NCBI GenBank assembly: GCA_025454975.1
Contig: JALONK010000011.1
Coordinates: forward strand, 16,639 to 80,638
Source: Bacteroidia bacterium
GTDB lineage: Bacteria > Bacteroidota > Bacteroidia > UKL13-3
DNA: 64,000 bases
Direction: 5' to 3'
Made by a program: the position numbers and the translations under genes. The notes beneath the pieces are model-generated. The model saw only the letters and a program-made list of their open reading frames with translations. It was not told where the DNA came from and searched no databases. Below, in pieces: positions 46,002-54,238 of the stretch (the first letter of the stretch is position 1; every line of letters starts with the position of its first letter).

Positions 46002-47815
46002 TTGTTTTTATTTTTCTATTGTCTTTTATTATTGATGGTAATGCACAACATTCATCAGTTTTAGATAAGAAGGTAAGTATAGATGTTCAACAAAGAACTA
46101 TTGAAGAAGTACTCGAACTTATAAGTAAACAAACAGGGCTTTCCTTTTCTTACAATCCTAAGGTAATTGATGTAACCAAAAAAGTATCCTTACATGTTGC
46201 CAACAAGCCTATAAAAACAGTACTAACAATGGTTTTAGGCATTAATGTGGCCTTTAAAATTCGTGGACATTTTATAATATTAACGCTTAAGAATAATGTT
46301 AAACCAAAGTATAAAGTGGTTAGTGGTTATATCTCTAATAATAGTGGTAATGCCATTTCATCTGTAAGTGTTTATAATAAACAACAACAACTCGCAACTC
46401 TGTCTAATCAACTTGGCTATTTTAAATTGGAATATCCTATAAATAGCTCTGTAACTTCATTAAAGATTGCTAAGGTTGGGTATTACGACACCATTATTGT
46501 TATTCCTCCAAATCATCACGTTGATGTGGTGTTGAAAGAAATTGTACAGGCACGAAATCACCTTAATGATCAAGAAGATGATTCCTCTTTTTCTTTTGTT
46601 ATGGCCAAGCATCTTCCGGATACATTAAGCTCAAGTGAAGCCATTGAAACTGATAGTCTGATTTCAATGAATGAAAAAATACGTAACTTTTTTTTGAATG
46701 AAAAATCAATTTCTACCTATAAAAATATTACCGATACTTTTTTCAAACAGTTCCAATTGGCTTTCGTGCCGATGATAAGTACGAATGAATTATTAACGGC
46801 AAATACCATTAATGATTTCTCTTTTAGTGTTTTGGCCGGGTATAATAAAGGAGTAAATATGGCGGCTGTTGCCGGATTGGCAAATATCATTAATGGAAAA
46901 GCATCATATAGTGCTACTGCCGGATTATTTAACCTAATAACTGATACAGCAAAAGGATGCATGGTAGCCGGATTATCAAATATTCATTCCGGTTACGTAA
47001 ATGCTGTGCAGGTAGCTGGAATTTCAAATGTTAACACATCTGATGCCAAGGCTATACAAATTGGTGGGGTATTTAATATAAATACAGGTAAGATGGATGG
47101 CATACAAATCGGTGGTGTATTTAATCAAGCAAATGCAGATACCATTACCATGCAATTAGCAGGAATCACAAATATTGCAAGCGGACATATTGAAGGCGTT
47201 CAAGCATCGGGTGTATTGAATATTTTGCATGGAAGCATTACAGGAGCACAACTTAGTGGAGTTGTAAATATTGCAAATGAAGTAAATGGTGTACAACTCG
47301 GTTTAGTCAATATTTCAAACCAAATAAACGGTATACCAATAGGATTGTTAAGTTGGAGTGCAAAAGGATATCATAAACTGGAAATGGGTTATGATGAGAC
47401 TATGATAAATCAGTTAGCCTTTCGTACAGGTAATCATGCATTGCATAACATTTTTATTGCCGGTGTTGATTTAACTAACCGAATCAACGGATTGTGGTCG
47501 TTCGGGTATGGCTTAGGCTCTTTTCATCATTTTAACAACCGCTGGTTAAATGGTATAGAGGTTTCTTCCCAGTACCTAACATCAAATTTATCTGAAAATG
47601 GGCTGTTTCTACATGCTATTAACTATCAGGTTGAATATAAGATAGGGCATGCTTTTTCCATTGCTATTGGTCCCTCGGTAAGGGCTATTTTTAATTATAG
47701 CTCAACTGATGAAATTCAAAAAGCAATTACCCCTTATAGCATTTATAGCCACCAACAACAATCATATCAAATGACATTATGGGCCGGAGGTAAAATTTCA
47801 TTAAAAATGTTTTAG
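45989..47815 (+). CDS. STN-domain protein with CarboxypepD_reg domain and 16-residue surface repeats
   Basis: A 608-residue exported protein that is not a conventional TonB receptor. Signal peptide 1-19. STN domain (secretin/TonB short N-terminal) about 25-100, with VSIDVQQRTIEEVLELISKQ and GLSFSYNPKVID. CarboxypepD_reg-like Ig domain about 108-184. A low-complexity linker follows, then about ten 16-residue repeats (about 280-455) of the pattern [VI]Q-x-[AGS]-G-x-x-N-[IV]-x-x-G-x-x-x-[GA]. The repeats resemble the LA_2272-type surface repeat. A final beta-rich domain (about 460-608) ends in Phe, suggesting outer-membrane insertion. STN normally talks to FecR, and here it is on this protein while the downstream receptor lacks it. 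The gene overlaps fecR by 13 bp. Confidence 0.8.
   Translation: MQRIIVFIFLLSFIIDGNAQHSSVLDKKVSIDVQQRTIEEVLELISKQTGLSFSYNPKVIDVTKKVSLHVANKPIKTVLTMVLGINVAFKIRGHFIILTLKNNVKPKYKVVSGYISNNSGNAISSVSVYNKQQQLATLSNQLGYFKLEYPINSSVTSLKIAKVGYYDTIIVIPPNHHVDVVLKEIVQARNHLNDQEDDSSFSFVMAKHLPDTLSSSEAIETDSLISMNEKIRNFFLNEKSISTYKNITDTFFKQFQLAFVPMISTNELLTANTINDFSFSVLAGYNKGVNMAAVAGLANIINGKASYSATAGLFNLITDTAKGCMVAGLSNIHSGYVNAVQVAGISNVNTSDAKAIQIGGVFNINTGKMDGIQIGGVFNQANADTITMQLAGITNIASGHIEGVQASGVLNILHGSITGAQLSGVVNIANEVNGVQLGLVNISNQINGIPIGLLSWSAKGYHKLEMGYDETMINQLAFRTGNHALHNIFIAGVDLTNRINGLWSFGYGLGSFHHFNNRWLNGIEVSSQYLTSNLSENGLFLHAINYQVEYKIGHAFSIAIGPSVRAIFNYSSTDEIQKAITPYSIYSHQQQSYQMTLWAGGKISLKMF
46829..47354 (+). repeat. 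Array of about ten 16-residue coding repeats
   Basis: Inside the STN-domain gene. Clear units are VQVAGISNVNTSDAKA, IQIGGVFNINTGKMDG, IQIGGVFNQANADTIT, MQLAGITNIASGHIEG and VQASGVLNILHGSITG, with weaker copies on each side. The period of 16 residues (48 bp) is regular, consistent with a two-strand beta unit. DNA copies have diverged, so the array is old and not a recent expansion. Confidence 0.8.
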
Positions 47816-47856
47816 GGTATTTCTTCATTTAGTTGTCGTATACATAAATCACAACT

Positions 47857-50247
47857 ATGAGGAGTATTATTTTTATTTTAATTAAAACATTCAACAAGTG
47901 TATTAAGTTGATGTTTTTATTTTTTTTATCATTACAAGTAAATGCACAAACAGAGTCAATCACACAAGTGGTTAGAGGTACAGTCGTAGATAAGGTTACT
48001 CAAGCCCCAATGCCCGGTGCAGTAATTACTATTTTAAACATCCAACCTGCCATTGGCACAGCTACCAACGAACAAGGCTTGTTTATGCTTAAACAAGTTC
48101 CCGTAGGTCGCCAAACAATTAGAGTAACTTACATTGGGTACAAGCAAGTTGTTTTATCCAACCTCACAATTAATTCAGGAAAAGAAGTGGTGTTAAATAT
48201 TGAAATGGAGGAAGAGATTGTAACTAATAACGAGGTTATTGTAAAAGCTAATCGAATTAAAAATCAACCATTGAATGAAATGTCAACCGTGAGTACTCGT
48301 ACGTTTTCAGTAGAAGAAACACAAAAATTTGCAGCTGCTGTTAATGACCCGGCTCGTATGGCAACTTCTTTTGCCGGGGTAGTAGGTGGTAATGATGGTA
48401 ACAATATGATTTCGGTGAGAGGTAATTCTCCTTTTGCTTTGTTATGGCGTATGGAGGGTGTCGAAATCCCAAATCCTAATCATTTTTCAAATGTTGGAAC
48501 CTCGGGCGGTGGTATTTCCATTTTAAGTGCTCAGTTGTTAGCTAATTCCGACTTTTTAACCGGCGCCTTTGCATCTGAATATGGAAATGCTCTAGGGGGA
48601 GTGTTCGACCTAAGGTTAAGAAAGGGAAATAATCAAAAGCGTGAATATACCTTTCAAGCAGGGATATTAGGTATAGATATTGCCGCAGAAGGACCAATTA
48701 AAAAGGGTTATGAAGGTTCATATCTAATAAATTATAGATACTCTACTTTATCTTTATTCAACTTAATTGGATTAAATCTTACCGGTGATGCAATAACTAC
48801 ATTTCAGGATTTATCATTTAATGTTCATTTGCCCACAAAAAAGTATGGAACTTTTGGCTTTTTCGGGTTAGGTGGTTTAAGCACACAAACAAAAGAGTCG
48901 AAGAAAGACAGTAGTGTTTGGACAGAAGATCCATTTGCACGTTATGCAATAGATTTTGTAGCTAATACCGGTGTTGTAGGGTTAAACAACACGTACCTTA
49001 TGAATAAAAAATCAGTAATAAAAACCGCTTTGGTATTATCAGGAACGAATAATGGAATTATAGAACAAGAATTAAACAATGCCTATCAATCAAATCAAAA
49101 TTATAAGCAAGATTATAAACAAACTAAGCTTACCTTAACATCAACCGTAACCACTAAATTGAGCGCTCGTAATAGCGTGCGAACCGGATTTATATTAAAT
49201 CAATTGGGCTATCAATTTATGCAAAGAAGGTTCGTTGATTCATTAGGTATACAAAAAACAGTAATTAACAACGAAGGAGCCACACAAACTTTTCAATCAT
49301 TTTTGCAATGGCAACATAAATTCAATAATCGAATTACTGTAAATACAGGATTACATTCGTTATTTTTATTCTTGAATAAAACATACAGTATTGAGCCGCG
49401 TATGTCGGTAAAATTTCAGGCTACTGATAATACTTATATTGCTTTGGGTTATGGATTGCATAGTCAGATACAACCCTTAGGAACATATTTTGCAAAAGAT
49501 GATAGCGATCAACGCTTAATAAATAAGGAATTGAAGATGTCGAAAGCACATCATGTAGTATTTACTTTTGACAGGTCGTTGAACAATTACACCCATCTTA
49601 AAATTGAAACTTATTATCAATATCTTTTCAATATACCAACAGGTATTGGCGCATCTTCACATATTTCTTCCATAAATAGTTTCGAAGGATTTTCGACTAT
49701 ACAAATGCGTAGTAATGGAATAGGTAAAAATTATGGAATTGAATTAACAGCAGAGCGTTTTTTGCATAAAAACTTTTATTATATTCTTTCTTTATCATTA
49801 TATGAATCTTTATTTCAAGGCAACGATAAAAGATGGTATAATACACTATATAATACGAATTTTGCCACTACGTTTACATCAGGTAAAGAATGGACATTAA
49901 ACAAACGTGATAAAAATAAAGTGCTAGGCGTAAATGTTAAAGCTGTGTATGTTGGTGGGTTAAGGTATACACCAATTAATGAAGCTGAAACTTATCGCAC
50001 CGGTGAAATAGTGTATGATAATAGTCGTCCGTTTACTTTACAAAATCCTAATTATTTCAGAATTGATGTTCGTGTAAGTATGAAGAGAAATTTTAAAAGA
50101 TACACTCGAACCATCTCACTAGACTTACAAAACGCAACAAATAGATTAAATGTTGGAGGGCAATATTATGATGAAACGAATCGTGAGATTAAATACTGGT
50201 ATCAAAGTGGTATTATACCGGTTTTAGCTTACCGATTAGAGTTTTAG
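47857..50247 (+). CDS. TonB-dependent outer-membrane receptor without STN domain
   Basis: A 796-residue outer-membrane transporter with a long signal peptide (1-31, ending LQVNAQ). A CarboxypepD_reg-like domain (about 40-120, VRGTVVDKVTQAPMPGAVITI) is followed by the plug (about 140-260, with MISVRGNSPFALLWRMEGVEIPNP and FASEYGNALGGVFDLRLRKG) and a beta-barrel ending in YRLEF. No STN domain precedes the Ig domain, though the gene is embedded in an ECF/FecR cluster. It lies 41 bp after the STN-repeat gene. It probably transports the ligand that the upstream STN protein senses. The ligand is unknown, and no SusD-like lipoprotein follows. Confidence 0.9.
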   Translation: MRSIIFILIKTFNKCIKLMFLFFLSLQVNAQTESITQVVRGTVVDKVTQAPMPGAVITILNIQPAIGTATNEQGLFMLKQVPVGRQTIRVTYIGYKQVVLSNLTINSGKEVVLNIEMEEEIVTNNEVIVKANRIKNQPLNEMSTVSTRTFSVEETQKFAAAVNDPARMATSFAGVVGGNDGNNMISVRGNSPFALLWRMEGVEIPNPNHFSNVGTSGGGISILSAQLLANSDFLTGAFASEYGNALGGVFDLRLRKGNNQKREYTFQAGILGIDIAAEGPIKKGYEGSYLINYRYSTLSLFNLIGLNLTGDAITTFQDLSFNVHLPTKKYGTFGFFGLGGLSTQTKESKKDSSVWTEDPFARYAIDFVANTGVVGLNNTYLMNKKSVIKTALVLSGTNNGIIEQELNNAYQSNQNYKQDYKQTKLTLTSTVTTKLSARNSVRTGFILNQLGYQFMQRRFVDSLGIQKTVINNEGATQTFQSFLQWQHKFNNRITVNTGLHSLFLFLNKTYSIEPRMSVKFQATDNTYIALGYGLHSQIQPLGTYFAKDDSDQRLINKELKMSKAHHVVFTFDRSLNNYTHLKIETYYQYLFNIPTGIGASSHISSINSFEGFSTIQMRSNGIGKNYGIELTAERFLHKNFYYILSLSLYESLFQGNDKRWYNTLYNTNFATTFTSGKEWTLNKRDKNKVLGVNVKAVYVGGLRYTPINEAETYRTGEIVYDNSRPFTLQNPNYFRIDVRVSMKRNFKRYTRTISLDLQNATNRLNVGGQYYDETNREIKYWYQSGIIPVLAYRLEF

Positions 50248-50259
50248 CATGAATGATAA

Positions 50260-50715
50260 TTAACTGCTGTGGTCGGCTACTATTAACCACTTACCTTTTA
50301 TCTTACGCATAAGCAAAGTGAAGTGGCCGCCCACATTTCCAATTGTTCTGGTTAAGTCCCACCTACCAACTACAAAAGCAATGTCTTTTCCAATAATTTT
50401 TATACTTATTATTTCAAGCTTAAGCTTACCCATAGCAGTTTTATCAGGGTACGATTTTTTATAATTTTCTAAGGTGTTTTGCCATCCTTTCGTAACGCCT
50501 CGCTTACCTACAAAAGTAAGTGAGTCGCTATTCCAATAACCTTGCATATAAACCTCAATTTTACCCTCGTTCCAAGCCTTCTGTTGTTTCATCAAAACAC
50601 TTTGAATTTCAATTCTTGGGTCAATTGTTTGTATTTTTTTCTTAGGCTTTCGTTTAGCTTCTACTGTTGTTAAAAACAAGATACTAAGTAATAAAAATGG
50701 TAATGTTCTGTTCAT
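50260..50715 (-). CDS. Exported NTF2-like (DUF4440/SnoaL) protein
   Basis: A 151-residue protein with an N-terminal signal peptide (MNRTLPFLLLSILFLTTVEA) and an NTF2-like alpha/beta-barrel domain (about 33-151). Family traits seen are LMKQQKAWNEGKIEVYMQGYW, SLTFVGKRGVTKGWQNTLENY and the closing GGHFTLLMRKIKGKWLIVADHSS. Such periplasmic proteins are usually small-molecule binders or ketosteroid-isomerase-like, and no function can be assigned. It converges on the TonB receptor gene with a 12-bp gap. Confidence 0.85.
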   Translation of the reverse strand: MNRTLPFLLLSILFLTTVEAKRKPKKKIQTIDPRIEIQSVLMKQQKAWNEGKIEVYMQGYWNSDSLTFVGKRGVTKGWQNTLENYKKSYPDKTAMGKLKLEIISIKIIGKDIAFVVGRWDLTRTIGNVGGHFTLLMRKIKGKWLIVADHSS

Positions 50716-50769
50716 AAATTAATAGTAAAAAAAAGGATTAATATGACCAAATTTCTGAATTGTTAAAAT

Positions 50770-51900
50770 TTAAATTCTACAAAAAGCTGTGAAATTTTGG
50801 GGATGAATAACAGTAGTTTCAGCCTTATTATACATATTAGAAAATGCTTTACTCACAACTTTTCTTTTATGCATGTTCCACTTCATTTCAAATGCATCCA
50901 GCTTACCATTATTCCATTCTATATAATCCACTTCACTTTGATTATAGTTTCTCCAAAAGTAACTCTTTATTGGCAGATCAAGTGTACTGTTCATTTTCAT
51001 TCGTTCACTTATCATTAAGTTTTCCCACAACTGTCCAACATCATTTCTTAAGTTTAAAGGGTTATAGTTACCTATCACAGCATTCCTAACACCATTGTCC
51101 CAGAAGTATACTTTGCACATTTTGGTAACTTCTTTTCTAGCATTAGTACTATACGCTTTAAGCCTGAATAACACAAATGATTTTTCCAGGAGGTTTATAT
51201 ATTGTTCAATGGTTTCCGATTTTACTTGTAGTTGTTTACCAAGCTCATGAAATGAAACTTCACTACCCACTTGAAATGATAATAGTTTTAGAATCTTATC
51301 TAATAAGTCGGGCTTACGGATATCTTTCCAAATTAATACATCTTTATAAAGATATTGATTGGTAAGGTTTTTTAATAAGGTTTCTGCAATATCAGGATGA
51401 TTGCAGATATCAGGATAATTACCGTAGATCAGGTGAAAAGGGAGATTACGCGCAATTTCGTAAGGTGATTTTCCTCCGTACAACTCCGCAAGACTAAATG
51501 GATACAGATGAAAATTTATGTGTCGCCCCGTTAAAGGTTCAAATACAGTTTCTGATATATCTAACGATGAAGAGCCTGTTGCAATTACTTTGATATTTTT
51601 AAAGTTATCAACCAGTAATTTTAATAATAATCCTGCATTGGCAATTCGTTGCACTTCATCAATAATGATTATATTATAATTACCAACCAATAATTTTAAT
51701 GAAGGTATATCTTGTTGAGATAATTTCTCTCTTGTAGTATTTTCATCGGCATTAAGCCAAAGTATTTTAGCTGTATCATCGAATATGTCGTTAAGCATTG
51801 TAGTTTTACCTACCTGTCGTGCTCCTATAATCAATATGGCTTTATGCTTATTTAGCCAAGGTTTAACTTGATGTGTAAGATATCTTTCTATACTACTCAT
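50770..51900 (-). CDS. AAA_14/DUF4143-family ATPase
   Basis: A 376-residue ATPase of the widespread AAA_14-DUF4143 family. Walker A GARQVGKTT (about 26-34), Walker B IIIIDEVQR (about 83-91), ATGSSSLDI sensor segment (about 110), then a linker with a winged-helix-like stretch (FHELGKQLQVKSETIEQYINLLEKS) and a C-terminal DUF4143 domain with ENLMISERM and YFWRNYNQSEVDYIE (nuclease-like ExD-type pattern). Function of the family is not established; it is scattered, often multi-copy and associated with accessory DNA. A start at 51900 (MSSIERYL) fits the family. Another ATG at 51927 adds nine residues. Conspicuous 32-bp dyad repeats lie immediately upstream. Confidence 0.87.
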   Translation of the reverse strand: MSSIERYLTHQVKPWLNKHKAILIIGARQVGKTTMLNDIFDDTAKILWLNADENTTREKLSQQDIPSLKLLVGNYNIIIIDEVQRIANAGLLLKLLVDNFKNIKVIATGSSSLDISETVFEPLTGRHINFHLYPFSLAELYGGKSPYEIARNLPFHLIYGNYPDICNHPDIAETLLKNLTNQYLYKDVLIWKDIRKPDLLDKILKLLSFQVGSEVSFHELGKQLQVKSETIEQYINLLEKSFVLFRLKAYSTNARKEVTKMCKVYFWDNGVRNAVIGNYNPLNLRNDVGQLWENLMISERMKMNSTLDLPIKSYFWRNYNQSEVDYIEWNNGKLDAFEMKWNMHKRKVVSKAFSNMYNKAETTVIHPQNFTAFCRI

Positions 51901-51935
51901 ATAATAATGTTTAATTAGGTATAACATTTAAATTG

Positions 51936-52084
51936 ACTAAAATTTCCATTATATCGGAAAAATTAGTACTAAAATTTCCATTATAAAGGAAAAAATTGTA
52001 TTTATATTTCTGCTTGTATAATGCTTAAACATTCTGTAAAAGAAAAATTAACACTAAAATTTCCATTGTACTGAAAAAATTATT
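51936..52084. repeat. 32-bp dyad-containing iterons upstream of the AAA_14 ATPase
   Basis: Three clear copies start with ACTAAAATTTCCATT at 51936, 51968 (directly abutting) and 52053, each about 32 bp. A degenerate copy keeping only the right half occupies 52021-52052, in phase with the last. On the ATPase coding strand each clear copy reads TTTCC-nnTATAAT-GGAAA (TACAAT, with TTTTC, in the last), i.e. a 5-bp inverted repeat around a perfect -10-like hexamer. The first copy is 36 bp upstream of the ATG at 51900, making an autoregulatory operator the simplest reading. The remaining intergenic sequence, 52085-52316, is AT-rich with nothing else recognised. Confidence 0.75.
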
Positions 52085-52316
52085 ACTAATAATCTTTTAC
52101 AAAAGGGGTAAAATGTTTATTTGATGAGTAATATAATAATGCAATTCTAAATAATCGTATATGCCGTTAAATGCTATCATTTATATAGCTTTATCTACAT
52201 TTTGATACCTTACATACTAAAAACATTTCTCATAGGTGTTATAATGTAATATCAATTTCTCTTCTTCTGTTTTTTATGTGTTGTTGAAATTTTATAACTC
52301 TTATTAACATACCATT

Positions 52317-53642
52317 TTAATCAAGCAATGGCCATAATTGCTCCATGTAACTTGGGTCTTTTATTTTATCTTCTGCTCCATCAGCTATAATTTTTTCGAG
52401 CAAAACATTGTTCTTTTCACCTTGATCCCAAGCATATTTATACCCACTTAAACTAAAAGTTGTAAGCTCATATTGCGATTTAAATTTCTGCGGATACAAT
52501 TCAGTTAACTCATGTTCAATATGTTTCTTATGTAAAAAATGTTTATCACCAACTTTATCGGCCATTTCATAATAATTTTGAACTGCTAAATCGGCAATGG
52601 CATCAGCGTTTGGCTTGCGTTCTTTTTGGTATTCGTCAAATATTTTATGCCAATCGTTCCCGTATTTTTCTATCATATTATCTAATACCACAATATCTTC
52701 AAAGCTACAGTTCATTCCTTGTCCGTAAAATGGAACAATTGCGTGGGCTGCATCACCGGCAAGTGCTATTTTATCTTCTTTTACCCACGGGTAACATTTA
52801 ACTGTAACTAAATTACCTACAGGGTTACGTTTAAAATCTTCCAATAAAGTTGGCATCATTGGCACTGCATCAGAAAATTCATCCTTAAAAAATTGCATTA
52901 TTTCTTCATCGGTTTTTAAGCGATTAAATAGTTCATAAGGGAAGAATAAAGTACAAGTAAAATCACCTTTAGGATTAGGTAAAGCAATCATCATAAATGA
53001 ACCACGAGGCCAAATATGTAGTGCATTTTTTTCCATTCTAAAACTACCACCTTCACCTTCGGGTATTTCTAACTCTTTATATCCAACGTGCAAATAGTTT
53101 TGCGAATAATTAAATCGGTCGCTAATTTGAAGTTTGCCTCTGGTTGCGGCAAATGCTCCATCTGTTCCTAAAATTCTATCGGCAGTAATGGTTTTGTGTG
53201 TACCGTCTTCTAACTCAAATGTTGCAGTAGCAGTGTTATAATCAACATCTATACATCGGCTGTTAAAATAAATTTGGATGTTCGAAAATTCGTCTGCCAA
53301 TTCTATCAACTTTTGGTTTAACCTGCCACGTGAAACGGAATTAATAGCTTGGCCTTGTTTACCGTATGGATGGTAACTTAATTCACCACTTTTGCTGTGC
53401 ATCATTCTTCCGTACATAGGTATGGCGTCTGCTAAAATATCTTTATCTAAACCAATTTTTTCAAGGGCATGTAAACCGCGTGTGCTTAATGCAAGGTTAA
53501 TTGACCTCCCTTGGTAAATACTTGTTTTGCGCATGTCGGGTCTGCGTTCAAATAAACTTACTTCAAACCCTCGTTTAGCCATATAAATGGCTGCTAAACT
53601 TCCGGCTAATCCTCCGCCTATGATGGTAATTTTTTGTGTCAT
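52317..53642 (-). CDS. kmo: Kynurenine 3-monooxygenase
   Basis: A 441-residue flavoprotein hydroxylase converting L-kynurenine to 3-hydroxykynurenine with NADPH and O2. FAD motifs: TIIGGGLAGSLAAIYMAKRG (about 6-25), GRSINLALSTRG and the GDAAHAIVPFYGQGMNCSFED signature (about 295-315), which is specific to KMO. The C-terminal region (about 380-441, KFKSQYELTTFSLSGYKYAWDQG) matches the family. Full length. It is the distal gene of the kynU-DUF433-DUF5615-kmo cluster and depends on O2, supporting an aerobic lifestyle. Confidence 0.95.
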   Translation of the reverse strand: MTQKITIIGGGLAGSLAAIYMAKRGFEVSLFERRPDMRKTSIYQGRSINLALSTRGLHALEKIGLDKDILADAIPMYGRMMHSKSGELSYHPYGKQGQAINSVSRGRLNQKLIELADEFSNIQIYFNSRCIDVDYNTATATFELEDGTHKTITADRILGTDGAFAATRGKLQISDRFNYSQNYLHVGYKELEIPEGEGGSFRMEKNALHIWPRGSFMMIALPNPKGDFTCTLFFPYELFNRLKTDEEIMQFFKDEFSDAVPMMPTLLEDFKRNPVGNLVTVKCYPWVKEDKIALAGDAAHAIVPFYGQGMNCSFEDIVVLDNMIEKYGNDWHKIFDEYQKERKPNADAIADLAVQNYYEMADKVGDKHFLHKKHIEHELTELYPQKFKSQYELTTFSLSGYKYAWDQGEKNNVLLEKIIADGAEDKIKDPSYMEQLWPLLD

Positions 53643-53658
53643 TATAAGTTTCTTGATC

Positions 53659-53988
53659 TTATTTTTTTGTTGTTACAGTAGTGAACTTTCCTGTTAATTC
53701 CGATGATTTATGTTTCAGTAGATCAGTCAATATTTCATGTAAATCACTTCTTTCATGGAATGTATATCTAAGTAAAATAACTGAAATTCTCGTGTGGTTA
53801 TGAATGAAAACTAATTCACCAAAATCTTTGTCTTCGGTAAGCACTATGGCATTATGCGTTATTGCTAATTCAATTATTTTCTCATCACTTATCCCTCTAT
53901 CTGATTCATAAATCGAAATTACATGAAAGTGCTCTTTCAATTTCTCTATCAGTGAATGCTCAATATTTTCATCAGCAATAATATTCAT
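53659..53988 (-). CDS. DUF5615 PIN-like toxin
   Basis: A 109-residue PIN-like nuclease-fold protein. Opening MNIIADENIEHSLIEKLKEH gives the first acidic cluster (D6, E7), GISDEKIIELAITHNAIVLTEDKDFGELV gives the second and third (E/D/D), and ILLRY follows. This is the DUF5615 pattern, thought to be the RNase toxin of a toxin-antitoxin pair. The ATG overlaps the stop codon of the DUF433 gene by 1 bp (TAATG), so the two are translationally coupled. It sits between kynU and kmo. Confidence 0.85.
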   Translation of the reverse strand: MNIIADENIEHSLIEKLKEHFHVISIYESDRGISDEKIIELAITHNAIVLTEDKDFGELVFIHNHTRISVILLRYTFHERSDLHEILTDLLKHKSSELTGKFTTVTTKK

Positions 53989-54218
53989 TAAGCTACATCA
54001 TTTAGGAAAGCTTCATTTGCTACCATATCATAAGCATATTCAATACAAGCATGAATTTGTTTTATGGTTAATCCGGGGTACATGTTTTGAATATCATTAA
54101 CTTGAGCTCCTTCCGCCATTTTTTTGAGTACTATTTCAACAGTAATTCTTGTACCTTTAATGGTGGGTTTTCCGAGCATTACACCAGGTTTAGCTTCTAA
54201 ATATTCTCTATAGCCCAT
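53988..54218 (-). CDS. DUF433 antitoxin
   Basis: A 76-residue helical protein with the DUF433 pattern: GVMLGKPTIKGTRITVEIVLKKMAEG (about 12-37) and a C-terminal helix-turn-helix-like IQNMYPGLTIKQIHACIEYA. DUF433 proteins pair with DUF5615 PIN-like toxins and are the presumed neutralising, DNA-binding partner. It lies 20 bp after kynU and 1 bp overlaps the toxin gene, so the pair is carried inside the kynurenine operon. Confidence 0.87.
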   Translation of the reverse strand: MGYREYLEAKPGVMLGKPTIKGTRITVEIVLKKMAEGAQVNDIQNMYPGLTIKQIHACIEYAYDMVANEAFLNDVA

Positions 54219-54238
54219 AATTTAAATTTTAAGTAAAG

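Noticed and set aside
51936..52084. Repeats considered as a CRISPR array
   Set aside because: Copies abut with no unique spacers, are dyad-containing, number only three to four, and no cas genes are present.
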